The notes under the pieces: generated by a model | Told to the model about the DNA's origin: nothing | Databases searched by the model: none | What the model saw: only the letters and a program-made list of their open reading frames with translations | Origin: Raphanus sativus | Taxonomy: Eukaryota; Streptophyta; Magnoliopsida; Brassicales; Brassicaceae | DNA length: 64,000 nucleotides | Assembly (NCBI RefSeq): GCF_000801105.2 | Contig: NC_079517.1 | Span: forward strand, 4,154,001-4,218,000 | Direction: 5' to 3' | In this document: one piece after another, positions 47,868-58,469 of the stretch | How the letters are laid out: each line of letters starts with the position of its first letter | Position numbering within the stretch: position 1 is the stretch's first letter | Made by a program: the position numbers and the translations under genes

Positions 47868-49568
47868 CTAATTAAAAATGGGTGGAACAGATCGCGAACG
47901 CGACCGTTCCGAAGCAGAATCAGAATCCTCAACCGCAGCGTCAGCACTGATGAGTGTTTCTGCCTTTTGTAAAGCTTCGTCCGAAGAAGAGAGCCAAAGC
48001 ATTTTCTGACGATGATCACGCCTCGCTTTCTTCCTAACCGAAGCCGAAGCATTTGGAGGAATAATCAGCTCCGCAGCTGCTAACCTTCGTCGGAGAACCT
48101 CCTGCGCCGCTTTTATGACGTCCTCATCCGCAGCAAGCTGAGAGGAAGTAGCGGAGACCGCAGGGGTGGAGGGAACAGCCCGAGTGATTCGCCTGGATCT
48201 TCGCTTAACAGTTTCCCAACCCAGAAGATCATCCTCTGCAGAATGATCATGATTGTGATCAGCAGGTAAAAGAGAATCAATAACACCAGGATCAGGAGGG
48301 GATCCCTCATTCGCAGACAACGTAGAGGGGTCTCTGGGCGCCGGAGAAGCTGACTGAGCGTGCTCTGCAGAGGGAGTGTCAACTGAGACAGGTTGCAAGG
48401 GAGGAAGCTCGGGTCCAACCGGAGGGATAGAAGAACTCTCTTCAGGTGTCTGAGTGGGGGGCAAGATAGGAGCAGGAGCACAACCAAGAACAGGTGGAGA
48501 CCCATCTGCAGCAACTGGCTCAATAACAGGCTGATGGTCACCTTCACCCTCAGGGGGTAAAGTAGAACCGGGAGCAGAGGCTGACGAATCAGCAGGAGCC
48601 TTAGACTTAGCACCAGGAAAGGGACAGCGCAGAGGAAGGTGTCCAAACTCCCGACAAAGATTACAATGAGGTGGGAGTTTAAGGATTTCCGCAGATACTA
48701 CGACCGAATTGCCAAGCTTATCCTTAACTCTAACTGAGGTTGACTTCGCTGTGGCTAGCACCACTTCCACCCTCAGCTTTGTGATTCCATTTGAGAAAGG
48801 CTTAATAGTTGGGTATTCCGACTGTACTGGATTCCCAAGTCCGGAGGCAATAGTGCTGAAGCCTTCCGTCGACCAGAGATCCTGAGGAATATGTCGAATG
48901 AGAAACCAAACAGGAGCTGATACCAGCTTCTGAGGGACCAGATTTGCTGTCGGAGACCACAATGCCGGTGTGAAAGAGCAATTTCCGGATTGCCAGTAAC
49001 CAACTTCAATAACCCAATTCCTAATAATTTCGCAGGGGATGTAGATGAGATAAACTCTTTTGGAGTGGTGTTTAACTGATATCCTTCCCTGAGTCCCCCA
49101 TATAGGGTTCAGATCTGCAAAGACCTTTGCCGGCGAGGGAGGATCTCCATGAAAAACTGCAACAATGTAGTTGTTCCAGCGATTTGTGGATGTAAGAGTG
49201 ATGGAATCCGGAGCCTGAACGGTAGGAATGCCATCGTCGGAGATGGTGGGAGTTGAAACACGAGAGAGATTTCGGTGAGCAGACTTCAACTTTGAGATCC
49301 AGGCTGGTGTAGAAGCTGGAGGCACCAAGGAGGAGCTGGGAGCCTTAAAGGTTGAAGCTTTTCCATGGGGAGCGACATTGGAGGGTAGATCTGGACAGAG
49401 ATTACTTGCTCGAGTAGGAACCGAAACTGGATCTGAGAGGGAGTTGAGACCCAAGATGCAGAGGAGATCCGGGGGAGATGGAATCGAGGGAGCCACTGGA
49501 GAAGGGGGGGGGGGGTCGGGAGTTCTCATCGGCGAGCGTGGGGCTTCGCCGACGGCGTGGGGTTGCAT
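47868..49568 (-). CDS. LINE ORF1: RNA-binding protein with zinc knuckle
   Basis: A 566-residue frame. The middle part (about residues 125-290) resembles the DUF4283 domain found in plant LINE ORF1 proteins (WNNYIVAVFHGDPPS, WFLIRHIPQDLWS). A CCHC zinc knuckle follows (CNLCREFGHLPLRC). After that come a long proline/serine-rich tract and an arginine/serine-rich C-terminus. It should bind the element RNA. A run of 12 C (G on + at 49504-49515) lies in the first 25 codons, so one slipped base would break the frame. The stop is TAG. Confidence 0.9.
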   Translation of the reverse strand: MQPHAVGEAPRSPMRTPDPPPPSPVAPSIPSPPDLLCILGLNSLSDPVSVPTRASNLCPDLPSNVAPHGKASTFKAPSSSLVPPASTPAWISKLKSAHRNLSRVSTPTISDDGIPTVQAPDSITLTSTNRWNNYIVAVFHGDPPSPAKVFADLNPIWGTQGRISVKHHSKRVYLIYIPCEIIRNWVIEVGYWQSGNCSFTPALWSPTANLVPQKLVSAPVWFLIRHIPQDLWSTEGFSTIASGLGNPVQSEYPTIKPFSNGITKLRVEVVLATAKSTSVRVKDKLGNSVVVSAEILKLPPHCNLCREFGHLPLRCPFPGAKSKAPADSSASAPGSTLPPEGEGDHQPVIEPVAADGSPPVLGCAPAPILPPTQTPEESSSIPPVGPELPPLQPVSVDTPSAEHAQSASPAPRDPSTLSANEGSPPDPGVIDSLLPADHNHDHSAEDDLLGWETVKRRSRRITRAVPSTPAVSATSSQLAADEDVIKAAQEVLRRRLAAAELIIPPNASASVRKKARRDHRQKMLWLSSSDEALQKAETLISADAAVEDSDSASERSRSRSVPPIFN

Positions 49569-49636
49569 TTCACAATCGCACTTTTAGGGGTACTGTTTCA
49601 GACGTCTCGAAAGTTATCCGTGTTCTTAGACTTTTT

Positions 49637-50280
49637 CTGTTTGTTTTGAAAGAAACGTTCTTCTAGACTTGTGAAGAAATCTTTTGTGACGCGTGCGTGC
49701 AAATTCAAATTCAAAATGGTGGAAAATAATTTCATCTCAGTCCTTTTTTCTCTTTTTTCAACTTTATTATTTCATTAACCCACAGATAATTTCATCTCAG
49801 TCAAACCGACAAACATGCTTTTTTAAAAAAATGTTGCTTTTTTACTACATATAAATATTTCTTTTTGTGTAATGAGTTGAGTAACGAAGAGCGCATGGAC
49901 CTACTTAAAATAGCATATTTGCAACTAGTTGGGTGGATTCACTGCTCAATCAATTGCTTACTTGGTGGAATATTACAACCCCTTTAATACGGCTAGACTT
50001 AAAGACTTGGAATGTAGACAAAACACACCGAATTAAACAAAAATATAATGAAAAATTTATTACGACCCTTTTTGTAAGCCACTTGGAATATTACAACCCC
50101 TTTAGTACACTGGACGTGGAAAGAGGGTCCCAACTTAAGTGATTGGTTGTCTAGGGTTTCATACACCAATAACAAGACACTTTCTTCAGGAAACATATTG
50201 GCTATAAAAGGACCAGCCAAGTTCATGTAACTGAGTGACATTTTTAAAAGATTGCTGTTGTTAGGGAGAGGGTGAAATCA
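49637..50280. other. spacer upstream of the first broken protease copy
   Basis: AT-rich DNA. The string GGAATATTACAACCCCTTTARTAC occurs near 49970 and 50088. The last 120 bp resemble the leaders of the intact copies (GACCAGCCAA, GAGTGACAT, GTTAGGGAGAG). Confidence 0.5.
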
Positions 50281-50860
50281 ATGAGCATTATAATGAGAAA
50301 TTTGTTGATTATAATACTAATCTTTTGTGTATATCTCAACTGGGGTTGTACTGAGGGAGCTCAAGAAAGAGATAGTGGGAAAGTGGATTATCACACAGTT
50401 CAACTCAGCTCTCTTTTATCAACAGGTTATTATCTTAATCAGCCAGTTCAATCTATAATGCTTTCTTTATCTTAATCTTTGCGAGATATATATATATATA
50501 TATATCTTTGGGTCTTTTGTTGCTTTTAATTATCGTGAATTTCATTGCTCAGGATCTAATACCAAGGGGTCGCTGCACGTAGTGGACAAGCATGTCGTGC
50601 GCTCACCTCTTAGGAGAAGCAAAGTTACGAGACTCGACCTTGAAAACATCCTCAGGCAGGATCGAGCACGCTTAGACTACATCCACTCTAGACTGTCAAA
50701 TAATTTCGCTGACCAACCAAGGCAAACCGAATCTAAAAGTAAAGATATATCGGTCAAGGACGTGAGTAAGAGGAAGAGCGAGCTCGATTGGGGGAGCTAC
50801 ATCGAGACTATCGGAAATGGAAACACCTAAAAACACGATCATGCAGCTACTTTCATGACG
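50281..50860 (+). pseudogene. truncated aspartic protease, AED1-like (copy 2)
   Basis: Exon 1 (50281-50425) still encodes a signal peptide and the start of the propeptide, but lacks the serine/proline-rich end seen in intact copies. Exon 2 begins at 50553 with the usual SNTKGSLHV and propeptide (LRQDRARLDYIHSRLS). It diverges at SYIETIGNGNT, where an extra base gives a stop just before the position of the first catalytic aspartate. Nothing of exon 3 follows. No active protease can be made. Confidence 0.87.
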
Positions 50861-52201
50861 GACAAGCTTCACGTTATATTTTTAAGAATCCGAATTATAG
50901 TGAGTTGCATTTGTTATAATGTATTCATATCTTAAGTTGTTTGATTACTATACTCATTGCATGCAGTTGTTATTAGAAAAATTGTTTGTTTTTTTCTTTT
51001 ATTTGGAAACATTGTTTAGAAAAATAAAATGAAAATAGACGTAGCAAGTTCTCTACTTCTCTTTGCTAATTTGAACAACTTACGACAAACTCTGTGTCAG
51101 AAAAGAAAGAAACAGTTGACGTATATACGTAACACGTTCAATAATGCTAAACTATAGAAATGGCCACGTTTTTTATGCGTTTGTTTTGCTAATATACTTT
51201 ATGCGTTTCTCTTTAAAATGTTATTGTGATATTTTTTTGTTTATATAATCTGATGTGTTATATTTTAATGAACATTTACATGATTTTTCTAATTTAACCT
51301 TACCATTTTCTCTGATCATTTTAGGCTTTTTAGCATGATAAAACAAGTTAAATTCAATATTGTTATATATTTATCAATCTATTGGTTAATAAGCCCTTTG
51401 TTTTTTCGTAAAATGACAGAAAATGGCGGACCTACAAAGTCCCTCGTTAGTCGAAGACTAAATCCTTTTCTTGTGTGTTCTTCTGAGACTCGTCACTCAA
51501 GTTATACTTGTGTAAAGCATGATGCATTATTGGTACAGTACATACATGAATATTAAAAGTAAAATTACAAGGAGCGATTCTAGTATATTTCCTTTATGTT
51601 TTGAAGATGGATTCGGTTAGAGTAGAGGCATTGCATTTCCCACGGCTTTGGCCTTAGCCGCTGATCCTATTGTGTCTTTCATTGACAGTGCGTTTGACAT
51701 ATTAGATTCTGATGACAGAGAGAGAAGCCAGAAGAAAGTGAAGTGCGTGTGTCAGAAAGTAAAGTGCATTGTGTCAACATCAACGTCGCCGATCCTAGGC
51801 TGTTATAGCTCGGTCTCGTGCAAGCTATAAGTTACTGCAATGATAATAGGTTCAAAGCTTCTTCTAGGGTCATTGGAGGTAAGAGGATGCAAGTCCTGAA
51901 AGGTTTCTCTATTGTGTTTATTTTTGCTGGCTCAATTAGAGAGCTGAACAATTAAGTTATAAATAAGGTAGACTTTTCTAACAATTAAGTTATAAACATG
52001 GTAGACTTTTCTAACACTTATCTTATATTAATGGTCATAAGACTCATAACCGATTTCACGTATCTCTCAGTACCCTACATATTAATGGTATGATATATGT
52101 GGCTAGCCTTGAGTTTAACAACGTCAACTACAGAGTTTCTTTAGCAAAGAAATTTGGTTATAAAATGCCTAACCAGTTTCATGTATTTAGTAGAGTGCAA
52201 A
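50861..52201. repeat. spacer duplicated with the array (matches 57.3-58.45 kb)
   Basis: From about 51240 the sequence parallels that upstream of copy 4 (about 57355 onward). Shared strings include ATCTGATGTGTT, CCATTTTCTCTGATCAT, AGTCGAAGACTAAAT, TTCTTGTGTGTTCTT, GGAGCGATTCTA and TAGCCGCTGATCCTATTG. The two differ by many substitutions and small indels. So spacer and gene were duplicated together. No conserved reading frame is evident in both copies. Confidence 0.7.
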
Positions 52202-52587
52202 ATGAAGAATTTATTGAATAACATAACTATAATCATTTGTGTATGGCTCAGTTGCGGTCGTACCGATGGAGCTCAAAAGAGAGAAAGTGGAGAGGTTTCT
52301 TCTCGTAGAATTCAAGCCAGCTCTCTGTTTCCTTCATCATCAGCACCATGTATTTTTTCTCCAAGAGGTGAGAGATTATCTTAGCTAATAAAACAGTTCC
52401 AGTCTCTAATGATTCATGATTTTACTATATACGATGAATGGTGCCAACAGAGGTTAATATTTTTAACGCTAAATTTTCAGCATCTAGTACCAAGTCGTCA
52501 CTGCGCGTGGCTCACAGATACGGCCCATGCTCGAGCCTAAGCAGCAAGAAACCCATGACGAGTGTTGGAACTCAATTTTAATACATA

Positions 52588-55018
52588 CTAGAGCAAGCCC
52601 GCCCTACGGGCGGAAAGTTAAAATAAAAACTATTTAATATTAACTTATGAAGCATTTAAAATCATTATAATAGATGATGATATAGACAAACAAATAATGA
52701 AAATAATTCTGAAATCGTATTGTTATTTTTAATAAATATTTTTGAATTAAAATGACAGTAACTTTCATTATTTTCTATTTTTTGAGAATGCAAAATTAGC
52801 AAACATAATTCATAAAATATAATAATATATAAACTATTATTATTTATATTTCAGTTTTACATAATAAAAACATAAAGTTCAAATAAAGAATACTAAATTT
52901 CGTTCAAGAAGATCGGGTGTTGAGAGATTATATGATAAGATTCAACTCTGTGGTATATATAACCATACATATATTAAGTTAGAGTCTAAAAATTCAATAT
53001 TCGAAAGAGAACTTTTTCACTCTCTTTTTAAACTGGAGAATACTAATGTTGCGCAATTCGGACACTATTAATTTCCACAGATGGTGACGATATCTTTAGG
53101 ATCTCTATTTTATATAATTGTAAAACTCAGCTGCAATACAACAATTATTATGCCGTTCATTTCCAAAACAGTAAATATTAATAAATAAATATTTTAATAT
53201 TAGATAAATTCAGATGGATGGTAGAGAAGCAAACATTACTTGCATCCACGCTTTAAGAATATAATACCTGGCCTGGTCAATAATTTTTTAATCAACAAAC
53301 ACCAAACTTCCATCAATATTCGGTAACTGTGATATACAAAGAGAGACAATTACTTCTAAGTTTAAACAGACTGAAAGTTACAGAGGTATATCTAATACGT
53401 GCTTAAGCTGAAATTATCATTATTTACAAATGCAATGTATATGAGCGCTCGTATTATTACAAAGTTTTCTTTTGATAGTTCTTCGGTTTTCCACTGGCCG
53501 AAGTCTTTCCACTTACTCCCATTCAATCGCAAGCTATACACACTGTGTGCTTAGGGAGATGTTTCTGAACTTCCATCTGTATCATTAGAGCTTATGTGAT
53601 CTCAGAACTTCCATCTGTATCATTAGAGCTTATGTGATCTCAGCACTCCTGTTAAAGTGGCAACATAATTAAACATATGAGTTAATAGTCCTATAAGAAT
53701 CATCAAATTTGAACAAATACAAAGATTACAGATTCGATATGTTGTTAGGCGTCATCTTCTTATCATGAGTATCTACTTTGAAAGAAAGAAGCACAATTAG
53801 ACATGGCCTTTGTAATCTGTTTTCCCACAAAAGAGTGATTAATTTACCTGTCCGAGAGCCTATCAAACTCCCATGTAATCCGAGAGCCTATCTCTTGTCA
53901 CACTCTATGTCGCTTGTTCCATGGCTACTATCTCACTCTTTCCGTCAGCTGATCCATCTCAACACTGTTTGTTCATCGCTCTCCGCTCTTGCTCTCCACT
54001 ACTGGCTCCATCGCTCTCTGCCGCTTTCTTTTTTTCTCTCCGCCGAGAGCTGCCTTGCCGAGTGCTGACTTGCTCTCCGCCGCTTGCTCGTAGCCCTCCA
54101 TCTCGCTCCTAGTGACATACCACACACGTTCTCAATTAAACCTCGAGTTACCAAAGGACCTCACATTGACAATAATAATACAACTTTTGTTTTATATCAG
54201 AAGCTCAAAAGAGAATTAGTTAACTGGGAGAACTTTGATTAGAATGAATATTCTTCACTTTAGTTTTAATTTCATAAAACCTATTAAGGGAAGCAGCCAG
54301 AGACTTAATCAAGAAAAAAATCTATGTCAGACAAAGATCTAAACAGGAAAAATTGGTAATAAAGATTCAACACAACGGAATCGTAAAAATTAGAATTATA
54401 AAATTAAAAAAAAATGAACTGAAGCTGAGATTTAAAAGTAACCAGAGAATTCAGTAGAAGCATATCCACTCCCATGTACGTTCCTGGCCTCCCAGAAGCT
54501 GAACAACCGGACTTGAACAAGGAGGAGCATCGTCGGTCTTCAGGTCGAAAAGAAATATCGATGCGCTAGAAATTTTCTGGATATAAGTCTACTGTCTTGT
54601 TCATAGCAGAAAAAGCTTACCTTTTTATAATCAAAATCCAACCGCCTTGCATGAAGAAACTCGCATTCAAGGTAAATCATGGGCGATCATTTAAGAAGGA
54701 ATTTAAGATGGGGAATTTGTAATTGGTATAGTTTGATAGTAAGAAGATGAAACATCTCTCGGAACTCTGGTTCTGTCTCATTCTAATGGCAGAGATGAAG
54801 AGAGAAAAAACCTAATACGTAAAAACACTTGATAGGTTGGCATAATCGTAGAAACAAAAGGCCCAGCTCAAATGCAAAAGCCCATGACGCCAACGTTTAA
54901 TGAAACGGCGAGTTTCACCGAACGTAACACGTGTCGACGCTAAAGAGCATGAATTATCTAGGTGGAATCCGACGTGGACACTGCGGGAGAGATAGAAAGC
55001 CTTCTTTATATATAAAGA
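52588..55018 (-). mobile_element. Helitron nested in the solo LTR
   Basis: On the minus strand the 3' end has the hairpin CCGCCC-GTA-GGGCGG, then CTTGCTCTAG followed by T. The 5' end is TCTTTATATATAAAGAAGGC preceded by A. Length 2,431 bp. The interior shows no Rep/helicase frame. It has a CT-rich segment with repeated CTCTCCGC (about 53920-54110), possibly captured DNA, and an exact 38-bp tandem duplication. Confidence 0.85.
53567..53642. repeat. exact 38-bp tandem duplication inside the Helitron
   Basis: Two adjacent identical copies (53567-53604, 53605-53642) of a unit beginning GAACTTCCATCTGTATCATT and ending GTGATCTCA. Confidence 0.9.
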
Positions 55019-56845
55019 TGTTAAAATTGAAGTTTGTTTGAATGAGAAATATTTGTCTTAAAATTGTTGCTTTAACAACACAAAATGGACAGTGTGGAGA
55101 AGTCTAACAAGGTTGATAACTTTAGACAATTATAGAGATATGTGAATATATACTAAACCAAGTGCACACACCAAGTTGAGTCAATGTAAACTCGGACTTG
55201 AGTTTGGTTTAGATAATGGTTCGGGTACATGGATAATGATCCAACAATCTATATTTTTAATCAAAGTTTATTTTATGTAATTGATCACTACATAAATGAA
55301 ATTTTGATTAGAAAAATAAACAAGTCTTTTAGAGAATAAAACTTGGTCAAAACTCATTAATTCTTGTTAAGAATTAGTCTTGGTCACCAAGCTAAGAAAT
55401 CTCTTTAATTTTGTGTTTAATTTTGTAGTTAATACCAAAAAATTAATGTTGCACTATCTCCACTAAGACCAAAAACGTTTTTGGCATTTGTGAGGCTATA
55501 TAATGTTTCATCTCATTCCATTAAGTACATGGTGAAGAACAACAATCTCTTCCACTTTTCTTCTTATTTTTCTTCTCATTTTTCAATGAGAGTACACACA
55601 TAATAAAGGTTTGCTAGGCTTCTTATTCAAGTGATTGTGAAAAGAAGAAATATGCAGTTTTACCCTGGGACTCTAATCGTCATCCAACCGTCACACTACG
55701 GGGCGATTTTTGAGTTAAGGAAAGAGATTTCCAAGTCTTGACTCTGCAAAAACTCATTGTCCATCTCGTTTGATTCATGGTATTTCTATATTTATTCAAT
55801 GTTCTTTATAATTTATCTTACAATTATTCAGATCGTGCCCCTTTGTAAATTAAGGTCCTACAACGAGTCCCGACCATTGGCTGCGGTCAGGACAATTATG
55901 GACTTTTCAGAGGTATAGCGGGACTTCTCGGTCTTGGCCGCGGCAAATTCTCGTTTCCCTCGCAGACGGCGATGACGTACGACAATATATTCTCCTACTG
56001 CCTCCCTTCCTCCCCACAGTACACTGGCCATCTCACTTTCGGATCCGCTGGATTATCTAATTCACTCAAATACACTACCATCTCCTCAGTCGTCCATGAG
56101 AGTGCATCCTTTTATGGCCTTGATATCGTAGGTATCTCCGTGGGTGACAAGGAACTGGAGATACCTGTAACCGTGTTCTCTACTCCCGGTGCTATAATCG
56201 ACTCTGGTACCGTGATTACTCGTCTCCCTCCACAGGCCTACCCGGCACTTCGAACCGCGTTCAAGGAGAAGATGTCGAATTATAAGACTGCGTCGGGACG
56301 GTCGCTGTTTGACACGTGCTACGATTTCACTGGCTTGGAGTCTGTGGAAATCCCTAAAGTCTCCTTCTCCTTCAAAGGCGGCACCGTCGTGGAACTTGAC
56401 TTTACAGGGGTTTTGTACGTGTTTGATGTGTCGCAGGTTTGTCTGGCGTTTGCAGGGAATAGCAACGGTGATGACATTGCTATTTTCGGGAACGTTCAGC
56501 AAAGGACAATGCAAGTTGTGTACGATGTTCCGGGCGGTCGGGTAGGGTTTGCTCCCAATGGTTGTATGTAGTTGATGACAAACAAAAGTAAACTGTTGAG
56601 CTTGTATTTTAAAGTGCTTTATCCTTTAATTAATCAAGTGTTTGTAAGCTTTGAGTGGCCGTCTGTGAAAGTGTCAAAGTATGTGTACGAGAATAAGTTT
56701 GCTTGGATGCAATAGTTTATTTTCTATGGTATTATCTTAATACAGCTCATATTAAATATCCCCACCTTGAGTGCGATCGAATTATGAAAGAAACAGATTG
56801 ACCGTGACGTATAGTAGAAAAGACGTTTCTTCTCTAATGCTCCAC

Positions 56846-57054
56846 CAGTGGCGAACCTACTTGAACTCTAATGGTGTCAGTTGACACCACAAAAAGTAAC
56901 AAAAATTTTATTTGTGGGCTATTTTCACTGATCATTTGTGGCCTAGTTGGTTAGATAGTGCAGCACTGAACCCACAAAACACAAGTTCGAGTCTCCTCAA
57001 CTACAATGTGAACCCTTTTGAACCCACGTATATTTTTTTCTGGGACCGCCACTG
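56846..57054. mobile_element. hAT-type MITE carrying a tRNA-like internal promoter
   Basis: A 209-bp element with ends CAGTGGCGAACC and GGACCGCCACTG. It is flanked by exact 8-bp duplications TGCTCCAC (56838-56845, 57055-57062). Inside, TGGCCTAGTTGG (56938-56949) fits the pol III A-box consensus at every position. AGTTCGAGTCT (56983-56993) matches the B-box core, about 33 bp further on, as in tRNA genes. The flanking sequence does not fold into a full tRNA cloverleaf that I can see. Confidence 0.87.
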
Positions 57055-57062
57055 TGCTCCAC

Positions 57063-58469
57063 TATGGTCGTTCACTCGTTTTCCATATCCTTATGTTTTA
57101 TTATGAATGTCAATTGGTTAAACGCGCTATATATAAATCTCTCTCAACTCAACACGTAAATTAAAAAGTGTAACAAAGAATTCCTCGTAAACACTTGCAT
57201 GCACACCCCGACTCCTACTGCACTACACAGTACACATATCTCTACCTCTCTTTGTATTTTTGTAATTCTTTTACAAATATTGTTTTATAAAGTGTTTGTT
57301 TAGCTAATACAGTTTATCCGTTCTGTTTAAAATGTGATTGTAATTTATTTTGTATATTTAATCTGATGTGTTTTCTAATGTGAACATTTAAATAATTTTT
57401 CAAATTTTTCATTACCATTTTCTCTGATCATCTTAGCATTATACAATAAGTTAAGTTCAATATTGTTATATATTTATTAATCTATTTGCATTCACAAAAC
57501 ACTGTATCATATGGCACGTTGCCAGAGTCTTCTCTTTGTTTTGTCTTTTCTTTTTTTTTGAGAAAGGTCTTCTCTTTGTTTTGTCAGGTAAATGCTTTTA
57601 GTCTTCTCTTTGTTTAGTCAAGAAAACTAGTCAGATAAATGCTCTTAGTACACGTATATAATATTTCGAAATTGTAAAGTTATAGATCTAATTAAGAGTT
57701 AATTAACATGTATCATGTTTACCACCTGCATATGGAGTTTACGTGTATTTATGTATATTGTTTTTTTTCTCTTTGTTGGTAAAATGTATCCTGTATTCAC
57801 AGAAAACAACTGCCCCTTGGTTTCTTGATGCAAATTAATGACAGAAAACAGAAAATGATGGAGCAACCCTCATCAGTCGAAGACTAAATACTTTTCTTGT
57901 GTGTTCTTTTGAGACTCAAGGTATATACTTGTATAATACATGATGTATTAGTACATACATGAATATTAAAAACAAAAATTACAGGGAGCGATTCTAATAT
58001 ATATTCCATCTAAGACTTGTTTTGAGATGGATTCAATTGAACGGGATTATTGTATGCATTTCATTTCCCACGACTCTGACCGTAGCCGCTGATCCTATTG
58101 TCTCTTTCTTTGACACTGTATTAGACATATAATTCTGAGCTTCTTCTAGAGGTCATGGGGAGTAAAGCAAGCAAGTCCTAAACAGTTCTGTGTCTATTAT
58201 GTTTCTTTCTTTCTTTCTTTTTGTGCTGGTTCAAGAAGAGTGTTGAGGTATATATTAGCTTTATAAATACGGTAGACTTTTCTAACCCCATCTTAAGTTA
58301 GTGGTCATAACTGATTTCATAAAGATCATCTTTATACCCTACTTATATGTCAGTATGTGATATGTGGCTCTACATACAGTTCAGAGTTTGATGATGCAAA
58401 GGGATATGGTTATAAAATGACCAACCAAATTATGTAATTAATAAGTATTGCTGTGAGGGAGAGTGGAAA
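57063..58469. repeat. spacer upstream of protease copy 4, duplicated from the array
   Basis: From about 57355 to 58150 it parallels the spacer at about 51240-51720 (see that entry). A short repeated block around TCTTCTCTTTGTTTTGTC occurs at 57527, 57565 and 57602. A (TTTC)n run lies at 58200-58222. The last 60 bp hold the leader of copy 4. Confidence 0.7.

Larger units (their letters stand above)
43952..49618 (-). mobile_element. full-length LINE (non-LTR retrotransposon) with both ORFs open
   Basis: A 5,667-bp element on the minus strand, with a poly(A) tail of about 25 (T run at 43952-43976), a short 5' leader of 50 bp, ORF1 and ORF2. An exact 13-bp target duplication CGTGTTCTTAGAC flanks it (43939-43951 and 49619-49631). 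The match extends to 18 bp if the following T residues are counted. Intact ORFs, a long homopolymer tail and an exact duplication indicate a recent insertion and possibly a mobile copy. It splits the aspartic protease array. Confidence 0.93.
52563..55862. mobile_element. solo LTR (about 869 bp) containing a Helitron
   Basis: Starts TGTTGGAACTCAATTTT and ends GGTCCTACA, with the 5-bp duplication ACGAG at 52558-52562 and 55863-55867. Without the Helitron (52588-55018) it is about 869 bp. There is no polyprotein, primer site or second LTR. A TATA-like string (CTATATAAT, 55496-55504) fits an LTR promoter on the + strand. The TGTTGGAA start is typical of copia LTRs. It likely arose by recombination between the two LTRs of a full element. 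Confidence 0.85.
52202..56571 (+). pseudogene. aspartic protease, AED1-like (copy 3), deleted and split by a solo LTR
   Basis: Exon 1 (52202-52367) and the start of exon 2 (52481-52562) are normal: signal peptide, then SSTKSSLRVAHRYGPCS. A 3.3-kb insertion (52563-55862) interrupts it. Right after the duplicated ACGAG the gene resumes, but only for TCCCGACCAT. It then jumps to the exon 3 sequence GGCTGCGGTCAGG, so the rest of exon 2, intron 2 and the start of exon 3 are deleted, including the first catalytic FDTGSD. The junction also shifts the frame. From about 55885 exon 3 is open to TAG at 56571, with the second catalytic IIDSGTVI and the normal C-terminus. No active enzyme is expected. Confidence 0.9.

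Noticed and set aside
48113..48646. A 177-codon minus-strand frame inside LINE ORF1 in another frame
   Set aside because: Leucine-rich shadow of the proline/serine-rich tract of ORF1; no start context or domain of its own.
56938..56993. A genuine tRNA gene
   Set aside because: A and B boxes are present, but no complete acceptor or anticodon stem could be drawn and the sequence lies in a TIR-bounded element.
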